DNA of 63,791 nt from NCBI GenBank assembly GCA_011525685.1, contig WYBW01000128.1, forward strand, positions 1 to 63,791, in the 5' to 3' direction. The notes under the pieces were generated by a model that was given only the letters and a program-made list of their open reading frames with translations, did not search any database and was not told the origin of the DNA. This DNA comes from Verrucomicrobiia bacterium. GTDB taxonomy: Bacteria > Verrucomicrobiota > Verrucomicrobiia > Limisphaerales > JADLHS01. Below, in pieces: positions 10,023-19,405 of this stretch (position 1 is the stretch's first letter; the number at the start of each line of letters is the position of its first letter). Made by a program: the position numbers and the translations under genes.

Positions 10023-10323
10023 CGTTCTCACCTCCACAAACGAAATCCGCGGGCAAACCGGATCATCAAAACGGAAACGAGCCGGCGGGCTGAAGGCTCA
10101 TGAGCAGGCGAAGCGGAGCCGCAACAGCAGGTGATATCAACCGTTCTTGCGCCCGGCCTTCCTGAGGCTCACCGGCGCAATCCCGCACCACTCCGTCAAT
10201 TCGCGATCACCGCCTGAAGCCATTCGCTCGTGCCAATCGTGACCCCTTTGCCTTTACACACCGACAGTTGGACAACGTATTCGTATTTTACAATTGGCCC
10301 GACCAAATGCATACTACGGATGC
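10023..10323. other. Upstream region between RCC1 copy 1 and the ATPase gene
   Basis: Holds the divergent control regions. Bases adjoining the RCC1 start (about 10023-10056 on the minus strand) are nearly identical to those before copy 2 and include its ribosome-binding site. On the plus strand an ATGCAT hexamer occurs at 10307-10312 and again at 10320-10325, overlapping the ATPase start codon. A short minus-strand frame near 10140-10210 (ELTEWCGIAPVSLRKAGRK, then stop) may be a scrap of a lost gene; I do not recognise it. Confidence 0.4.
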
Positions 10324-11454
10324 ATGATCTCGAGGCCGTTCTGGATCGGACGTATCGAAGCTGCCTGGAAAGAAGCACCCATCGCCTGGCTGTGCGGAGT
10401 GAGGCGCGCCGGGAAGACGACTCTGGCCCAAAGTCTGGGAGAGAATGCGGTTCATTACGTCAACTGCGATCTGCCCGTGGTCGAGGAGCGGCTGCGCGAC
10501 CCGGCGCTGTTCTACCGGGATTGCCAGAAGCCGGTGGTCGTTTTTGACGAGATCCATCAACTCCGCGATCCGAGCCGGGTGTTGAAGATTGGCGCGGACA
10601 TGTACCCCGGACTCAAGATTCTGGCGACCGGCTCGTCCACACTGGCCGCCAGCAAGAAATTTCGCGACACGCTCACGGGCCGGAAGCGGCAGATCCATCT
10701 CACACCGGTTCTCCTGGGCGAACTCGGGGCGTTCGGCGTGAAGTTGCCCCAGCGACTGCTGCACGGTGGGCTGCCGCAGGCTTTGCTCGCCGAGACCAAA
10801 AAGCCGTCGATGTACCGCGAATGGATGGATTCGTTTTTTGCCCGGGACATTCAGCGACTTTTTGGGTTTCGGGATTTTGACCGATTCAATGCGCTGCTCG
10901 AATACCTGCTGCGTCAGAGCGGTGGCCAGCTTGAAGTGACCCGAACCGCCAATGCGCTGGGCATCTCGCGCCCCACAGTCGAGAGTCATTTGCGGGCTCT
11001 CGAGATCACTCACGCCATCACGCTCCTTCGTCCGTTTCACGGGGGCGGTCAAAAAGAGCTGGTTAAACAGCCCAAGGTCTATGGCTTTGATACGGGCTTC
11101 GTGAGCTTTGTGCGAGGCTGGGACTCGCTGCGTCCGGACGACTGCGGCAGCCTGTGGGAACACCTGGTTCTGGAACACCTCCAAGCCCACCGGCCTGACC
11201 TTCCAGTGCAATACTGGCGTGACAAGGCAGGACATGAAGTCGATTTCGTTCTGCCGCGCGGACGCGAGGCGGTGGACATCATTGAGTGCAAATGGAATCC
11301 CGATGCTCACGAGGCCCGCGGGCTGGTTGCCTTCCGCTCGTGTTACCCGAAGGGGCGCAACTACCTCGTGACGCCGGTGGAAGGCCCGGCCTACCGCAAG
11401 CGGATCGCGAACCTGGAGGTCCTGGTGTGCGGGCCAGAAGGAATTGAGGGCTGA
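10324..11454 (+). CDS. AAA_14 ATPase with DUF4143 domain
   Basis: 376-residue ATPase of the AAA_14/DUF4143 family. Walker A is GVRRAGKTT, Walker B VVVFDEIHQL, followed by the sensor-like ILATGSSTL. The middle holds a winged-helix-like segment (TRTANALGISRPTVESHLRAL), and the C-terminal DUF4143 half contains a PD-(D/E)xK-like motif, GHEVDFVLPRGREAVDIIECK reading D...ECK, suggestive of a nuclease fold. An in-frame ATG at 10294 is possible, but the one at 10324 begins at the conserved MISRPFW. The family is common, patchily distributed and often found on mobile or accessory DNA; its physiological role is unknown. It lies between two RCC1 paralogues and beside a transposase remnant, consistent with insertion. 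Confidence 0.88.
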   Translation: MISRPFWIGRIEAAWKEAPIAWLCGVRRAGKTTLAQSLGENAVHYVNCDLPVVEERLRDPALFYRDCQKPVVVFDEIHQLRDPSRVLKIGADMYPGLKILATGSSTLAASKKFRDTLTGRKRQIHLTPVLLGELGAFGVKLPQRLLHGGLPQALLAETKKPSMYREWMDSFFARDIQRLFGFRDFDRFNALLEYLLRQSGGQLEVTRTANALGISRPTVESHLRALEITHAITLLRPFHGGGQKELVKQPKVYGFDTGFVSFVRGWDSLRPDDCGSLWEHLVLEHLQAHRPDLPVQYWRDKAGHEVDFVLPRGREAVDIIECKWNPDAHEARGLVAFRSCYPKGRNYLVTPVEGPAYRKRIANLEVLVCGPEGIEG

Positions 11455-11491
11455 CCCGCTCTCGTTAATAGGTCACCCATTACTCTGGACA

Positions 11492-11689
11492 CTACCCTCC
11501 TGCGCCCCGGCGCAGGTTCGGCACATGCGTCCACGATCCCATCTGCATACGGCTTGCGCTCCGCACCAGCGTCATCGTCGTCTCTTGCCGCAGCCGCCGG
11601 GCGATTCGCACCTTGCCCCGGTCGCCCTTGCGCCGCGCCGCCAGGTCCGCCTCCTGCCACCCCATTTCCGCCAGTTTCTTCCGCACCAA
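11492..11689 (-). pseudogene. C-terminal remnant of a RAYT-like Y1 transposase
   Basis: A 65-codon frame reads LAEMGWQEADLAARRKGD, then KVRIARRLRQETTMTL and MQMGSWTHV before a stop. This matches, from memory, the helical C-terminal domain of verrucomicrobial and planctomycete REP-associated tyrosine (Y1, IS200-type) transposases, in which the ETTMTLxWIAxxLxMGxWxHV pattern is characteristic; the WIA position here has decayed to RSA. The catalytic HUH and Tyr region is absent, so the gene is dead. Next to it (plus strand 11476-11498) is a GGTCACCCATTACTCTGGAC stretch that may be an old element end. It matters because RAYTs mobilise short hairpin elements of the kind dispersed in this contig. 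Confidence 0.55.
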
Positions 11690-11710
11690 CCGCCCTGCCC
11701 CGCCGGGCCG

Positions 11711-12076
11711 TCACTGGGCAACTGAACCTCCCCGACCAACCGTTCCATCCGTGGCCACGACCAGCGTCGGGAGGGCGGCTTGTGCGAGGCAGGGCGAAAC
11801 GCCGCCGGAAGCCATCCGCCCGCTCCAATGGGTGAGGACTGCCCGTTTGAGACCGTCGGCCTGCTGAGTGACGAACTGAGCGCCTGGGAGAACGAGCGCC
11901 GTCAGCAGGAGGAGATTCAGGACGACCGTGATCCAAAGGAACAGGCCCGGCTTCGTCAGAACAGCCCGCGAATTGGGCGCGGAGAAAGGGCGACAGCGAG
12001 GCCGCGAGACGTGGGGAACCCAGGTCTTTAGCGAATTCTTGGCACGCCGCATGAGGGCATCGATCGGATTCGTCAA
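11711..12076 (-). CDS. Possible small single-pass membrane protein
   Basis: 121-codon frame beginning with TTG that overlaps the stop of RCC1 copy 2 by four bases, which could allow translational coupling. The first 40 residues are basic, then one clear membrane helix (LFLWITVVLNLLLLTALVLP) followed by a short polar region. The last 35 residues run into DNA beside the transposase remnant and probably do not belong. No family was recognised. It may instead be the stump of a disrupted gene. Confidence 0.3.
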   Translation of the reverse strand: MTNPIDALMRRAKNSLKTWVPHVSRPRCRPFSAPNSRAVLTKPGLFLWITVVLNLLLLTALVLPGAQFVTQQADGLKRAVLTHWSGRMASGGVSPCLAQAALPTLVVATDGTVGRGGSVAQ

Positions 12077-14100
12077 TTCACCTCCACCAGCCGGTAGAAC
12101 CGCTGGGGCTGGTCGGGGACGACGTTGCTGTCGGTCACTTCCATGTTCGCACCGGTGCCGGTCACATTGCCGCCGGGAAGGTTAAACCAACTGTTGGGTA
12201 TGAGATCGGTGGAGTATTGGATTTGATACGCCTGATTGAGGAACGAGCGGAAGCCGAGCACGACGTTCGAGCCGTCGCGCCGGATGGAGAGTTGAGGATC
12301 GAGGACGATCGCGTAGCTGTCGTCTCCGGAGGTCGCGATGGAAATCACATTCCGCAATCCAGCTGGCACGGGATACACTGGAAGTCCAGGACCAGCTCCT
12401 GTGCCCCACGCCACCACGCTGCCATCGCTCCGCAGGGCCAGGCTGTGAAAGAATCCGGCCGCGATCGCCACCACGTTGCTCAAACCGGCGGGCACGTTCG
12501 TCTGGCCGAAGTTATTGATACCCCAGGCGACCACGCGCCCGTTGCTTCGCAGCGCCAGAGGGGAGGCGTTCCCGGCCGAAACCGCCACGACATCGTTGAG
12601 ATCTGGCTGGTTCGGAGGAACCAGTCCCCATGTGACCATCGTTCCGTTGCTGCGGAGGGCGATGTTGTAATAGGCGCCGGCAGAGATGGCCTTCACGCCG
12701 GTGAGCGAGGGCGGCACGTTCGTCTGGCCGAAGTTATTGAGACCCCAGGCGACCACCCGGCCATCGGCTCGCAGAGCGACGCTGTGGTATCCTCCGGCGC
12801 TCACGGCCACCACGTTGCTGAGTCCGGCGGGGACGTCGGTTTGACCGTGAGGATTGTCGCCCCAGGCGACGACGGTGCCATCCCGACGAAGCGCCAGATT
12901 GTGATTGTAGGAAATAGCCCCGTTGGCACCGGGACCACCTCGGGCGAAGGCCACTACGTTGGTCAGGTCTGGTGGAGGCGGTGCGTATTCGAATCCCGTG
13001 CTCTCCAGTCGCCCGGCGCGGTTGAGGAAGAACGCGTCTTGTTGACGCAGGCTGGAACTGCTGCCTAACGACACGATGCCGGTGTGGAAGGGAGGGAGCG
13101 TGGCTTCGTAGGCAGCATTCACGCCCCAGCCGATGAATGTGCCGTCGCGCTTGCGCGCCATCGCGCTCTCAAAGTTGACCGAGACATCGATCACGTCCGC
13201 CAAACCGGGCGGCACATTCGTCAAGCCGCGACCTGCGAAAGCGTATTGTTCCGGTGGACGTCCAGTTCCCCACACCGCCACGGAGCCGTTGCTGCGGACG
13301 GCCACGGCGGCCGTGTTGCCACAGGCTGCAGAGACGACACCGGTAAGGTCCGGCGGAACATTGTTGACAGCATCGTTACCGCCCCACGCCACGACCGTGC
13401 CATTGCTTAAGATGGCGATGGAGTTGTCGCCGCCCGCGATGACACGAGCGACTCCGTCCACGGCCGTCGGCGGTACTGTTGTCGCCCAGGGAGCCCCCCA
13501 CGCTTCCACCGACCCGTCGGCTTTGAGCGCCACGCTGTGGTGATTTCCAACAGTGATGGCCACAACATCGGAGAGTCCCGCAGGGACATTCGTCTGGCCG
13601 TAACGATTGTCAGGCCCCCATGCCGTAACCGTGCCGTTGCTCAGCAGAGCCAGCGCATGACCATCGCTCGCGGCTATGGCTTTTACGCCCGTCAAGTTGG
13701 GCGTGTAGTTTGTCCAATGCGCCCAGGCCACCACCGTGCCATCAGATTTCAAGGCGAGGTGATTCCCCGCTGTGGCGACGACATTGCTCAGGTTGGGAGG
13801 AACCGGGAAGGTCGCGTCGGGCCAGGCCAACACCCGGCCTTCCGAGGTGATGCCCAGTCGGCCGCAATCGACGTTGGTGAAGGTGACGCTGCCGGGGCGA
13901 ACATCCGGCCAACTGCCACCCCACGCGTTCCAAGCGACGACCCGACCGGCGTGAATCTGCGCCGAGGAATCGAAGCCGCGCAGGGACAGGCAACAGAAGA
14001 GCAGGAGCAACGTTGGGAGGCGCCTGGCTTGCAGGAAGTGGACGTGGGTTTCCGCGCAGCCTTGCCGCGCGCCGGTCGTGTTTGTTTGGCAGTGACTCAT
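12073..14100 (-). CDS. RCC1-like secreted repeat protein, copy 2 (intact)
   Basis: 675 residues: signal peptide (hydrophobic core TLLLLFCCLSLRGFDSSAQ), then about a dozen RCC1-type blades with the signature VALRADGRVVAWG and linkers such as NNFGQTNVPAGLSNVVAI, ending in the same YQIQYSTDL...FYRLVEVN tail as copy 1. The repeats suggest one or two beta-propellers outside the cytoplasm. The ATG at 14100 follows GGAGGTGA with 6 nt spacing; the same leader sequence precedes copy 1, so the promoter-proximal region was duplicated together with the gene. Bacterial proteins of this kind are not known to act as Ran-type exchange factors; binding or adhesion is a guess. Separated from the kinase gene upstream by 76 bp on the same strand, so cotranscription is possible. 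Confidence 0.85.
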   Translation of the reverse strand: MSHCQTNTTGARQGCAETHVHFLQARRLPTLLLLFCCLSLRGFDSSAQIHAGRVVAWNAWGGSWPDVRPGSVTFTNVDCGRLGITSEGRVLAWPDATFPVPPNLSNVVATAGNHLALKSDGTVVAWAHWTNYTPNLTGVKAIAASDGHALALLSNGTVTAWGPDNRYGQTNVPAGLSDVVAITVGNHHSVALKADGSVEAWGAPWATTVPPTAVDGVARVIAGGDNSIAILSNGTVVAWGGNDAVNNVPPDLTGVVSAACGNTAAVAVRSNGSVAVWGTGRPPEQYAFAGRGLTNVPPGLADVIDVSVNFESAMARKRDGTFIGWGVNAAYEATLPPFHTGIVSLGSSSSLRQQDAFFLNRAGRLESTGFEYAPPPPDLTNVVAFARGGPGANGAISYNHNLALRRDGTVVAWGDNPHGQTDVPAGLSNVVAVSAGGYHSVALRADGRVVAWGLNNFGQTNVPPSLTGVKAISAGAYYNIALRSNGTMVTWGLVPPNQPDLNDVVAVSAGNASPLALRSNGRVVAWGINNFGQTNVPAGLSNVVAIAAGFFHSLALRSDGSVVAWGTGAGPGLPVYPVPAGLRNVISIATSGDDSYAIVLDPQLSIRRDGSNVVLGFRSFLNQAYQIQYSTDLIPNSWFNLPGGNVTGTGANMEVTDSNVVPDQPQRFYRLVEVN

Positions 14101-14176
14101 GCTTCTCACCTCCACAAACGAAATCCGCGGGCAAAAGGGATCATGAATGTGAGAGGACAAATGCAACGTCGGACCG

Positions 14177-17100
14177 CTACCGATTTTCGTTCGGCGGCAC
14201 TGCGGCCTTCACGCCGTTCGTGGCCGGGCTGGCCTCCAGGACTTCGATGACTGCGCCACGTTTCTTCGCTGCAATCCCGGGCGGTGGCACCGCCCCCACG
14301 GGAGCAAATCCCGGCCAACTGCCGGAGAGGCCCAGGGCGGCCAGGCGTCGCCGGATGGCTTCCAGTTGCCAAATGTGGACCACGCGTCCGTAGGCGGATG
14401 TAACCACCAACTCCCGATTGTCGGGGGTGAACGCCATCCAGCCCGCCCGGTCGCCGAACGGGTCCTCCAACCGCGCCGCCACACGTCCACTGGTCACCTC
14501 GCTGATTTCCACGATCCCCGGCGCCGCCATTCGCGCCATCAAGCGGCCATCTGGCGAGAACGCTACCGCATTGCCGTAGAGCGGGAGCTCGGACGCGAGT
14601 TCCTGGCCGGGCTTTCCGGTTTCCACGTTCCACGCCGTGAATTTGTCCGCACTGCAAATCCACAGGTGCTGGTTGTCCGGACTGAAGACCAACCGGGGGC
14701 GAAGTTGCCCGGTCCACTCCCGCACCTTGCGGCCGGTGTGCGCTTCCCACAATCGCACGAGCTCCGAGTGCCAGCCCGAAGTCGCCAGCCAGCGGCCATC
14801 GGCACTCTGGGCCAAAAAACCCGCGGCGTTGTGCTCGACCACCGGGCCGGCCGGAAAGCCCGCGGTCAGCCCCACGATCGTGGCCAGACCCTCATCCTCA
14901 CTCACGACCGCGAGTTGGCGCCCCTGGGCGGCAAGGCTGATGCGCAAAGGATGGTTGAAGGGCAGCGGGACGGTGCGAGGCGGACCCAGGCGATAGCGAT
15001 CCGTTGCCACGGCGGCAAAGGGCCAGTGCCGCACCATGCCCGCCCCGCACGTCCAGAGGCCTTGGCCACTCGGTTCAAAAATCGCGTTCTGGCCGGGGAA
15101 ATTGGGCAATCGTGCCGAGATGCCTCCCGCCGCCAAGTCAAAGACAAGGACTTCCGGTTGCGTGGCCAATGCCAGCCAGCGGCCATCCGGACTGATGCTG
15201 CCTTCGTAAACCCCGATCAGGTCCATGGCCAGTGGGGTGTTCAGCGTGCGGTATTCGACGCTCGGGGTGACCTCCCAAAGATGAAACTTCTTCTCACCGC
15301 TCCACCCGAGGCCAACCCAGCGCCCGTCCTCGCTAAAGCGAATACAGATTTGCATCGGTGCCTGAAGCAGTTCACGACCGGACCAAATCTCCCACAACCT
15401 CAAGGTACCATCCCAGGAGTACGAGGCCAGCAAACCGCCATCCGGGTGAAAAGACAGGTCCGTGACATCCTGCACGTGACCGGTCAGCCGCGCGATCTGA
15501 ACTTTGGCGCTCACGTTCCAGATCTGAATTCTGGGAAGATCTCCCGCGACCGCCAAATGATCGCCGTCCGGATGCCAGGCGACAATCTGGCGGACCAACC
15601 GACCCACCCGCAGTTCCACCGCGGGTCGGGCTTCGCCCAACGGTAAGATCGAGACGACGCCCGAAGAATAGTATCCCACGGCCAGGCGACGGTCCTGCGG
15701 GTCAAACGCCAACCGATAAACTTCCTGCGCAACCGTCCAACCGCTGAGCTCTTCGCCTGTTTCCAGGTCAAACCGGCGAATCTTCAAGCCCTGGCCAACG
15801 GCCAGTTGCCGGCTGTTGTGGCTGAAGGCCATCTCCACGCAATCCGCGGGTGTTTCGCGCAAGACGGGTTGCCCATCACTCACCCGCCAGACCCGCAAGC
15901 GCCCATTGGCTTCCAGCTTGGCCGCGAATTCGCCGTCCGGACTCAGCTTGAGCTGCCGTACCAGAATTCCCGGATCGGACGCCAGACGTTGCAGCACCCG
16001 GTCGTCGGACACCGCACAAACGCTGATCTCCCCGCCTGTCTCCAGCCGGGCGTAGCGCTGGTAATTGCCATCGAAGCTGAAGATTCGCCCCTCCGAAACC
16101 CAGCGATCGGAAGTCGGCCCACGCCGGAGGTCCGGCAACGCGAGCGCCGCGATGGCTTCATCCCGCAGTTGGTCGTCGGAACGAATTTTCGCCGCCTGCG
16201 CCAACGCCGCCAGGCTCTCCAGCCGCTGACCCACCCGCCGGCTGTAGCGATGGGCACGAGCTTGGCTGCGGAGCGATTCAAACAACTGCTCCTGCACTTC
16301 ACCAGCCCGCCGGGCCGCCAACTCCATCGCCACGCCGCGTTCGCGCAACGCGGAGTCCTTCTCGTTGCGCTCGCGCGTGACGTGGATCGTCGCATAGATG
16401 AAGGCCGCGAGCGCCAGCACGATCGCCGAAAGCACCCCGGCGGCGGCGCTGAAGGCGAGCTTGTTGCGCTTGATCAATTTCTTGAGCAGGTAGCCTGTGG
16501 TCGGCGCCCGGGCGGTGATTGGTTCGTTGTTCAGATGCCGGCACAGATCCGCAGCGAGGCCATTGCTCGTCTCGTAACGGCGCGTCCGGTCCTTCTCCAG
16601 ACATTTCATCACGATCCAATCCAGATCGCCTTGCAGAACTTTGCGCAATGCCGAGGCGTCGGTGTTTCGATGCGTGGTCACCACCGTCCGTTGTTCTTCC
16701 GTCAGCGTGCTCATCCGCGTCGAGGGCTTCACCGGCTCCTGCTCCACAATGATCCGTTGCATCTCCGCATACCCTTTGCTCAACAGTTCCTTCGCATCGA
16801 ACGGCGTCGTACCCGTCAGCAGTTCATAAAGGAGCACGCCCAGGCTGTAGATGTCGCTGCGGGTGTCAATGTCCAGCCCGCTCATCTCCGCCTGCTCCGG
16901 ACTCATGTAGGCCGGTGTGCCGATCAGCTGCGCGTAGTGGGTGAACAGCGTCTTCTCCGTCAGCCGCTGGTTCGTCGCCTTGGCCACGCCGAAATCAATC
17001 ACCTTGGGCACGGGCACGCCGTCATGCAACGTGACCATCACGTTGGAGGGTTTGATGTCGCGGTGAATGATGCCTTTCTGGTGCGCGTGCTGGATCGCCT

Positions 17101-17719
17101 GGCAGACGGGGATGAACAGTTCCAGCCGTTGCTGGGTGGAGAGCTTGTTCTTGTCGCAATACTCGGTGATCGGCACGCCGTGGACCAGTTCCATGACGAA
17201 GTAGGGGCGGCCAATTGGGATCTCGGATTTCGGATTTCGGATTTCGGATTCGTCAGCCTCGGTCGTTCCCGCGTCCAACACCTTGGCAATGTTCGGATGA
17301 TCCATCAATGCCAGCGCCTGGCGCTCGGCCTCGAAGCGGGCTACCACGGCCTTGGTGTCCATGCCCAGCTTGATGATCTTGAGGGCAACCTTCCGCACGA
17401 CCGGCTCGGTCTGTTCGGCCATGTAAACGACGCCCATGCCGCCCTCACCAATTTTCTGGAGCAGCTTGTAGCGGCCAATCACCGTACCCGACGATTCTTC
17501 CGGGGCGAGATCGAGTTTGATGGTGGGGCGGGCTGCGAAGACTGCCGTTTCGAGGAACTCACCCGATTGGTCGTGCGCTTGCAGCAAGGCTTCCAGGTTT
17601 CGGCGCAGCTCCGGCTGAGCGGCACAGGCTTGATCCAAGTAGGCGGCGCGTTCGGCCGCGGTGCGGCATTTCAGCGCGCCCTCGAACAGCGTCTCATCGG
17701 GCAGGTCAGAGGCATTCAT
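14177..17719 (-). CDS. Transmembrane Ser/Thr protein kinase with C-terminal WD40 repeats
   Basis: 1180 residues. The kinase domain (about 84-380) has the glycine loop [10 protein letters not shown], Lys114, HRDIKPSN with Asp221, DFG at 242-244 and TPAYMSPEQ, all intact. A membrane helix follows ([20 protein letters not shown], about 425-450), then a coiled region rich in Arg/Glu and at least seven WD40-like blades (FSPDGRWLA type) to the end. A block of about 15 residues containing [10 protein letters not shown] is inserted at 155-169 between GTTE and GRPYFVMEL, that is in the beta4-beta5 loop just before the hinge, and is encoded by a heptamer repeat. The ECF sigma factor at 18251-18814 lies upstream on the same strand, the usual verrucomicrobial pairing. 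Substrate unknown. Confidence 0.92.
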   Translation of the reverse strand: MNASDLPDETLFEGALKCRTAAERAAYLDQACAAQPELRRNLEALLQAHDQSGEFLETAVFAARPTIKLDLAPEESSGTVIGRYKLLQKIGEGGMGVVYMAEQTEPVVRKVALKIIKLGMDTKAVVARFEAERQALALMDHPNIAKVLDAGTTEADESEIRNPKSEIPIGRPYFVMELVHGVPITEYCDKNKLSTQQRLELFIPVCQAIQHAHQKGIIHRDIKPSNVMVTLHDGVPVPKVIDFGVAKATNQRLTEKTLFTHYAQLIGTPAYMSPEQAEMSGLDIDTRSDIYSLGVLLYELLTGTTPFDAKELLSKGYAEMQRIIVEQEPVKPSTRMSTLTEEQRTVVTTHRNTDASALRKVLQGDLDWIVMKCLEKDRTRRYETSNGLAADLCRHLNNEPITARAPTTGYLLKKLIKRNKLAFSAAAGVLSAIVLALAAFIYATIHVTRERNEKDSALRERGVAMELAARRAGEVQEQLFESLRSQARAHRYSRRVGQRLESLAALAQAAKIRSDDQLRDEAIAALALPDLRRGPTSDRWVSEGRIFSFDGNYQRYARLETGGEISVCAVSDDRVLQRLASDPGILVRQLKLSPDGEFAAKLEANGRLRVWRVSDGQPVLRETPADCVEMAFSHNSRQLAVGQGLKIRRFDLETGEELSGWTVAQEVYRLAFDPQDRRLAVGYYSSGVVSILPLGEARPAVELRVGRLVRQIVAWHPDGDHLAVAGDLPRIQIWNVSAKVQIARLTGHVQDVTDLSFHPDGGLLASYSWDGTLRLWEIWSGRELLQAPMQICIRFSEDGRWVGLGWSGEKKFHLWEVTPSVEYRTLNTPLAMDLIGVYEGSISPDGRWLALATQPEVLVFDLAAGGISARLPNFPGQNAIFEPSGQGLWTCGAGMVRHWPFAAVATDRYRLGPPRTVPLPFNHPLRISLAAQGRQLAVVSEDEGLATIVGLTAGFPAGPVVEHNAAGFLAQSADGRWLATSGWHSELVRLWEAHTGRKVREWTGQLRPRLVFSPDNQHLWICSADKFTAWNVETGKPGQELASELPLYGNAVAFSPDGRLMARMAAPGIVEISEVTSGRVAARLEDPFGDRAGWMAFTPDNRELVVTSAYGRVVHIWQLEAIRRRLAALGLSGSWPGFAPVGAVPPPGIAAKKRGAVIEVLEASPATNGVKAAVPPNENR
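17217..17251. repeat. Iterated CCGAAAT heptamer inside the kinase gene (family F4)
   Basis: Read on the minus strand, tandem copies of the heptamer (T)CCGAAAT encode [10 protein letters not shown]. Three heptamers equal seven codons, so the insertion is phase-neutral. The same repeat, giving [11 protein letters not shown], occurs in the unrelated phosphoesterase gene at 39579-39611, and a longer inverted pair lies in the intergenic DNA at 19938-20064. Confidence 0.8.
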
Positions 17720-17739
17720 AGTTCAAGCGAGAAACGGCA

Positions 17740-18025
17740 GTTGACGCAAAGACGCCAAGAGGCAAAGGCGCAACAGAAGGACCGCGGCTGTGGTCGCAGA
17801 CCCAGCCGCAGCACATTCGAGGTCACGGGCTGCTGCGGCTGGTGTTTCGCACCCAGCCGCGCCCCAGGAAGATCTTTGGAGGCATTGACAAGGTTGGCGA
17901 ATCGTAATCCAAGACGGAGCGGGACTCCGGACGCAAACCGAGATCCGGCGATTCGGCAGGCGTGTGCTTGGTCACGTTTTCGAAACCATAGCGTCTTCGT
18001 GCCTTTGCGTCTTTGCGTTGATTCA
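17740..18025. mobile_element. MITE-like element with iterated GCAAAGAC ends, family F3
   Basis: Left end GTTGACGCAAAGACGCCAAG and right end CTTTGCGTCTTTGCGTTGAT are inverted copies built from the iterated unit GCAAAGAC/GTCTTTGC. The 286 bp between the ends encode nothing recognisable. A related element lies at 26956-27159. It occupies most of the gap between the ECF sigma gene and its kinase. Confidence 0.65.
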
Positions 18026-18123
18026 GTTGTGTTTCTCGGGTTCAAGCAATGTCTTCACCCTGACAAACGAGATTTGACCGGGAAAAGGATTATGCCTCAG
18101 GAGCTTTCTCCATGAGTCTCTGA

Positions 18124-18205
18124 TTGGTGGGGCGAGCGTGCTCGCGAGCAGAAGCCGGCCCAGCTTTCAGTTCCAAGCGGCTCGTCCGTAGCCTCGCCCC
18201 ACCAA
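18124..18205. mobile_element. Miniature element with perfect 13 bp inverted ends, family F8
   Basis: TTGGTGGGGCGAG at 18124-18136 is exactly inverted as CTCGCCCCACCAA at 18193-18205. The 82 bp whole could form one large stem-loop; an inner GTGCTCGCGAGCA palindrome is also present. Located just downstream of the ECF sigma gene stop, where it might act as a terminator, or be a minimal insertion. Confidence 0.6.
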
Positions 18206-18250
18206 AAGAAACCAGTCCCCGCAGTGTTGGCGTGACCATGGTCCATGGCT

Positions 18251-18814
18251 TCACTTGCGCTGGGAACTAATCTCGTTGAACAGCCACGCACGAGCCAGCG
18301 CCCAGCGGCGCTTGGCGGTAGGTTCGGAGATCCCCAGTGCCGCGGCAGCCTCCCCGATTGTCATCCCGACGAAATAGCGGAGCTTGACCAGTTCGGCCTT
18401 CTCCGGGTCGGCCTGGGCCAACCGCTCCAACGCCTCGTTCACCGCAAGCAATTCTTCATCTTCGGCCGGTGCCGGGATGTCGAGGTCGGCATCGTCCACG
18501 CGCTGTTGACCTCCGCCGTGCCGCAGCGTCTGCTTGCGGCGGGCGCGGTCAATGAGGATGTGCCGCATCGCCTCGGCGGCGGCGGCAAAGAAATGAGTCC
18601 GATCGTGAAACTTCGGCTCAGGTTCCTTTCCGACGAGGCGCAACCAGGCTTCATGCACAAGGGCGGTGGGTTGTAGCGTATTTCCGGGCGCGCCATTGGC
18701 CATGCGTGCTGCGGCGACGCGGCGCAGTTCATCGTAAACGAGCGGCAACAGTTCCTCGGCGGCTTGGGGATCGCCTTGCTGGGCACGATTGAGAATGACG
18801 GTTACAGCGCACAT
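18251..18814 (-). CDS. ECF-type RNA polymerase sigma factor (TIGR02999-like)
   Basis: 187-residue sigma-70 family factor of the ECF group that accompanies Ser/Thr kinases in planctomycetes and verrucomicrobia. Region 2 is marked by AAEELLPLVYDELRRVAAARM and FFAAAAEAMRHILIDRARRK, region 4 by LVKLRYFVGMTIGEAAAALG and TAKRRWALARAWL, a helix-turn-helix. A GAAGGG site precedes the ATG by 6 nt. There is no anti-sigma factor gene adjacent; the WD40 kinase downstream is the likely partner, although 531 bp of repeat DNA now separates them. Regulation by phosphorylation is an inference from the family context. Confidence 0.92.
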   Translation of the reverse strand: MCAVTVILNRAQQGDPQAAEELLPLVYDELRRVAAARMANGAPGNTLQPTALVHEAWLRLVGKEPEPKFHDRTHFFAAAAEAMRHILIDRARRKQTLRHGGGQQRVDDADLDIPAPAEDEELLAVNEALERLAQADPEKAELVKLRYFVGMTIGEAAAALGISEPTAKRRWALARAWLFNEISSQRK

Positions 18815-18934
18815 GGAATGCCCTTCACATGGCAGAAAGGTTGGAGAAAGGAAAGCCGGGAACTCACTGATTGAGTTTCCAGTTCAACGGGAGTAATCTC
18901 CGTCAGCAAGCAGCTCGAATTGCCACGAATGATC

Positions 18935-19354
18935 ATGAACCCAACCCAACCACCCCCGCTGCCAGGAGCACCGACCCAAAAATCCGGCCTGCCAACATGG
19001 GCCATCGTTTTGATCGTGGTCGGCGCTGTTGGATTTGTAGGCGTCGCAATGGTCGGCATGTTGGCCGCCATTGCCATTCCGAACTTCGCCAAGGCGCGCG
19101 CCACGGCGCAAATGAACCACTGCATCAATAACCTCCGCCAGATTGAAGCCGCGAAACAGCAGTGGGCGTTGGAGCATCAAAAGAAGGAAACTGACACGCC
19201 GACGCAATCCGACATCACCAGTTACTTGAAGAACAATCAATGGCCGGTTTGTCTCGCGGGAGGAAGTTACAGCATCAACGCCGGGAGCGAAGCAACAGCC
19301 TGCAGCTTTCCCGGTCACCAACTCGAAAACCGCCCCGGTTGGCCAGAGCGGTGA
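18935..19354 (+). CDS. Pilin-like membrane protein
   Basis: 139 residues. A Pro-rich cytoplasmic start (NPTQPPPLPGAPTQ) precedes a hydrophobic helix, GLPTWAIVLIVVGAVGFVGV, which runs into AAIAIPNFAKARATAQMNHC and then INNLRQIEAAKQQWALEHQ. That last block is the conserved core of a verrucomicrobial pseudopilin-like family; here the leader peptide is replaced by an internal helix, so prepilin peptidase processing is unlikely. The two Cys later in the chain (PVCLAGG, ATACSFPG) resemble those of type II secretion minor pilins. ATG at 18935 is chosen; ATG at 18929 and 18920 are alternatives. Faces the lipoprotein gene at 19406. Confidence 0.75.
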   Translation: MNPTQPPPLPGAPTQKSGLPTWAIVLIVVGAVGFVGVAMVGMLAAIAIPNFAKARATAQMNHCINNLRQIEAAKQQWALEHQKKETDTPTQSDITSYLKNNQWPVCLAGGSYSINAGSEATACSFPGHQLENRPGWPER

Positions 19355-19405
19355 TCGGTCATCCGTCGCGGTTCGGAAGCACGGGCCTGCCTCCCACCGC
19401 AGCCA

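Noticed and set aside
7974..14100. Frameshift in RCC1 copy 1
   Set aside because: Both halves are in the same frame; only a stop codon separates them.
15806..18115. Very long open frame on the plus strand opposite the WD40 kinase
   Set aside because: Mirror of a GC-rich coding gene; Arg/His/Gln-rich composition without motifs, whereas the minus strand has intact kinase motifs.
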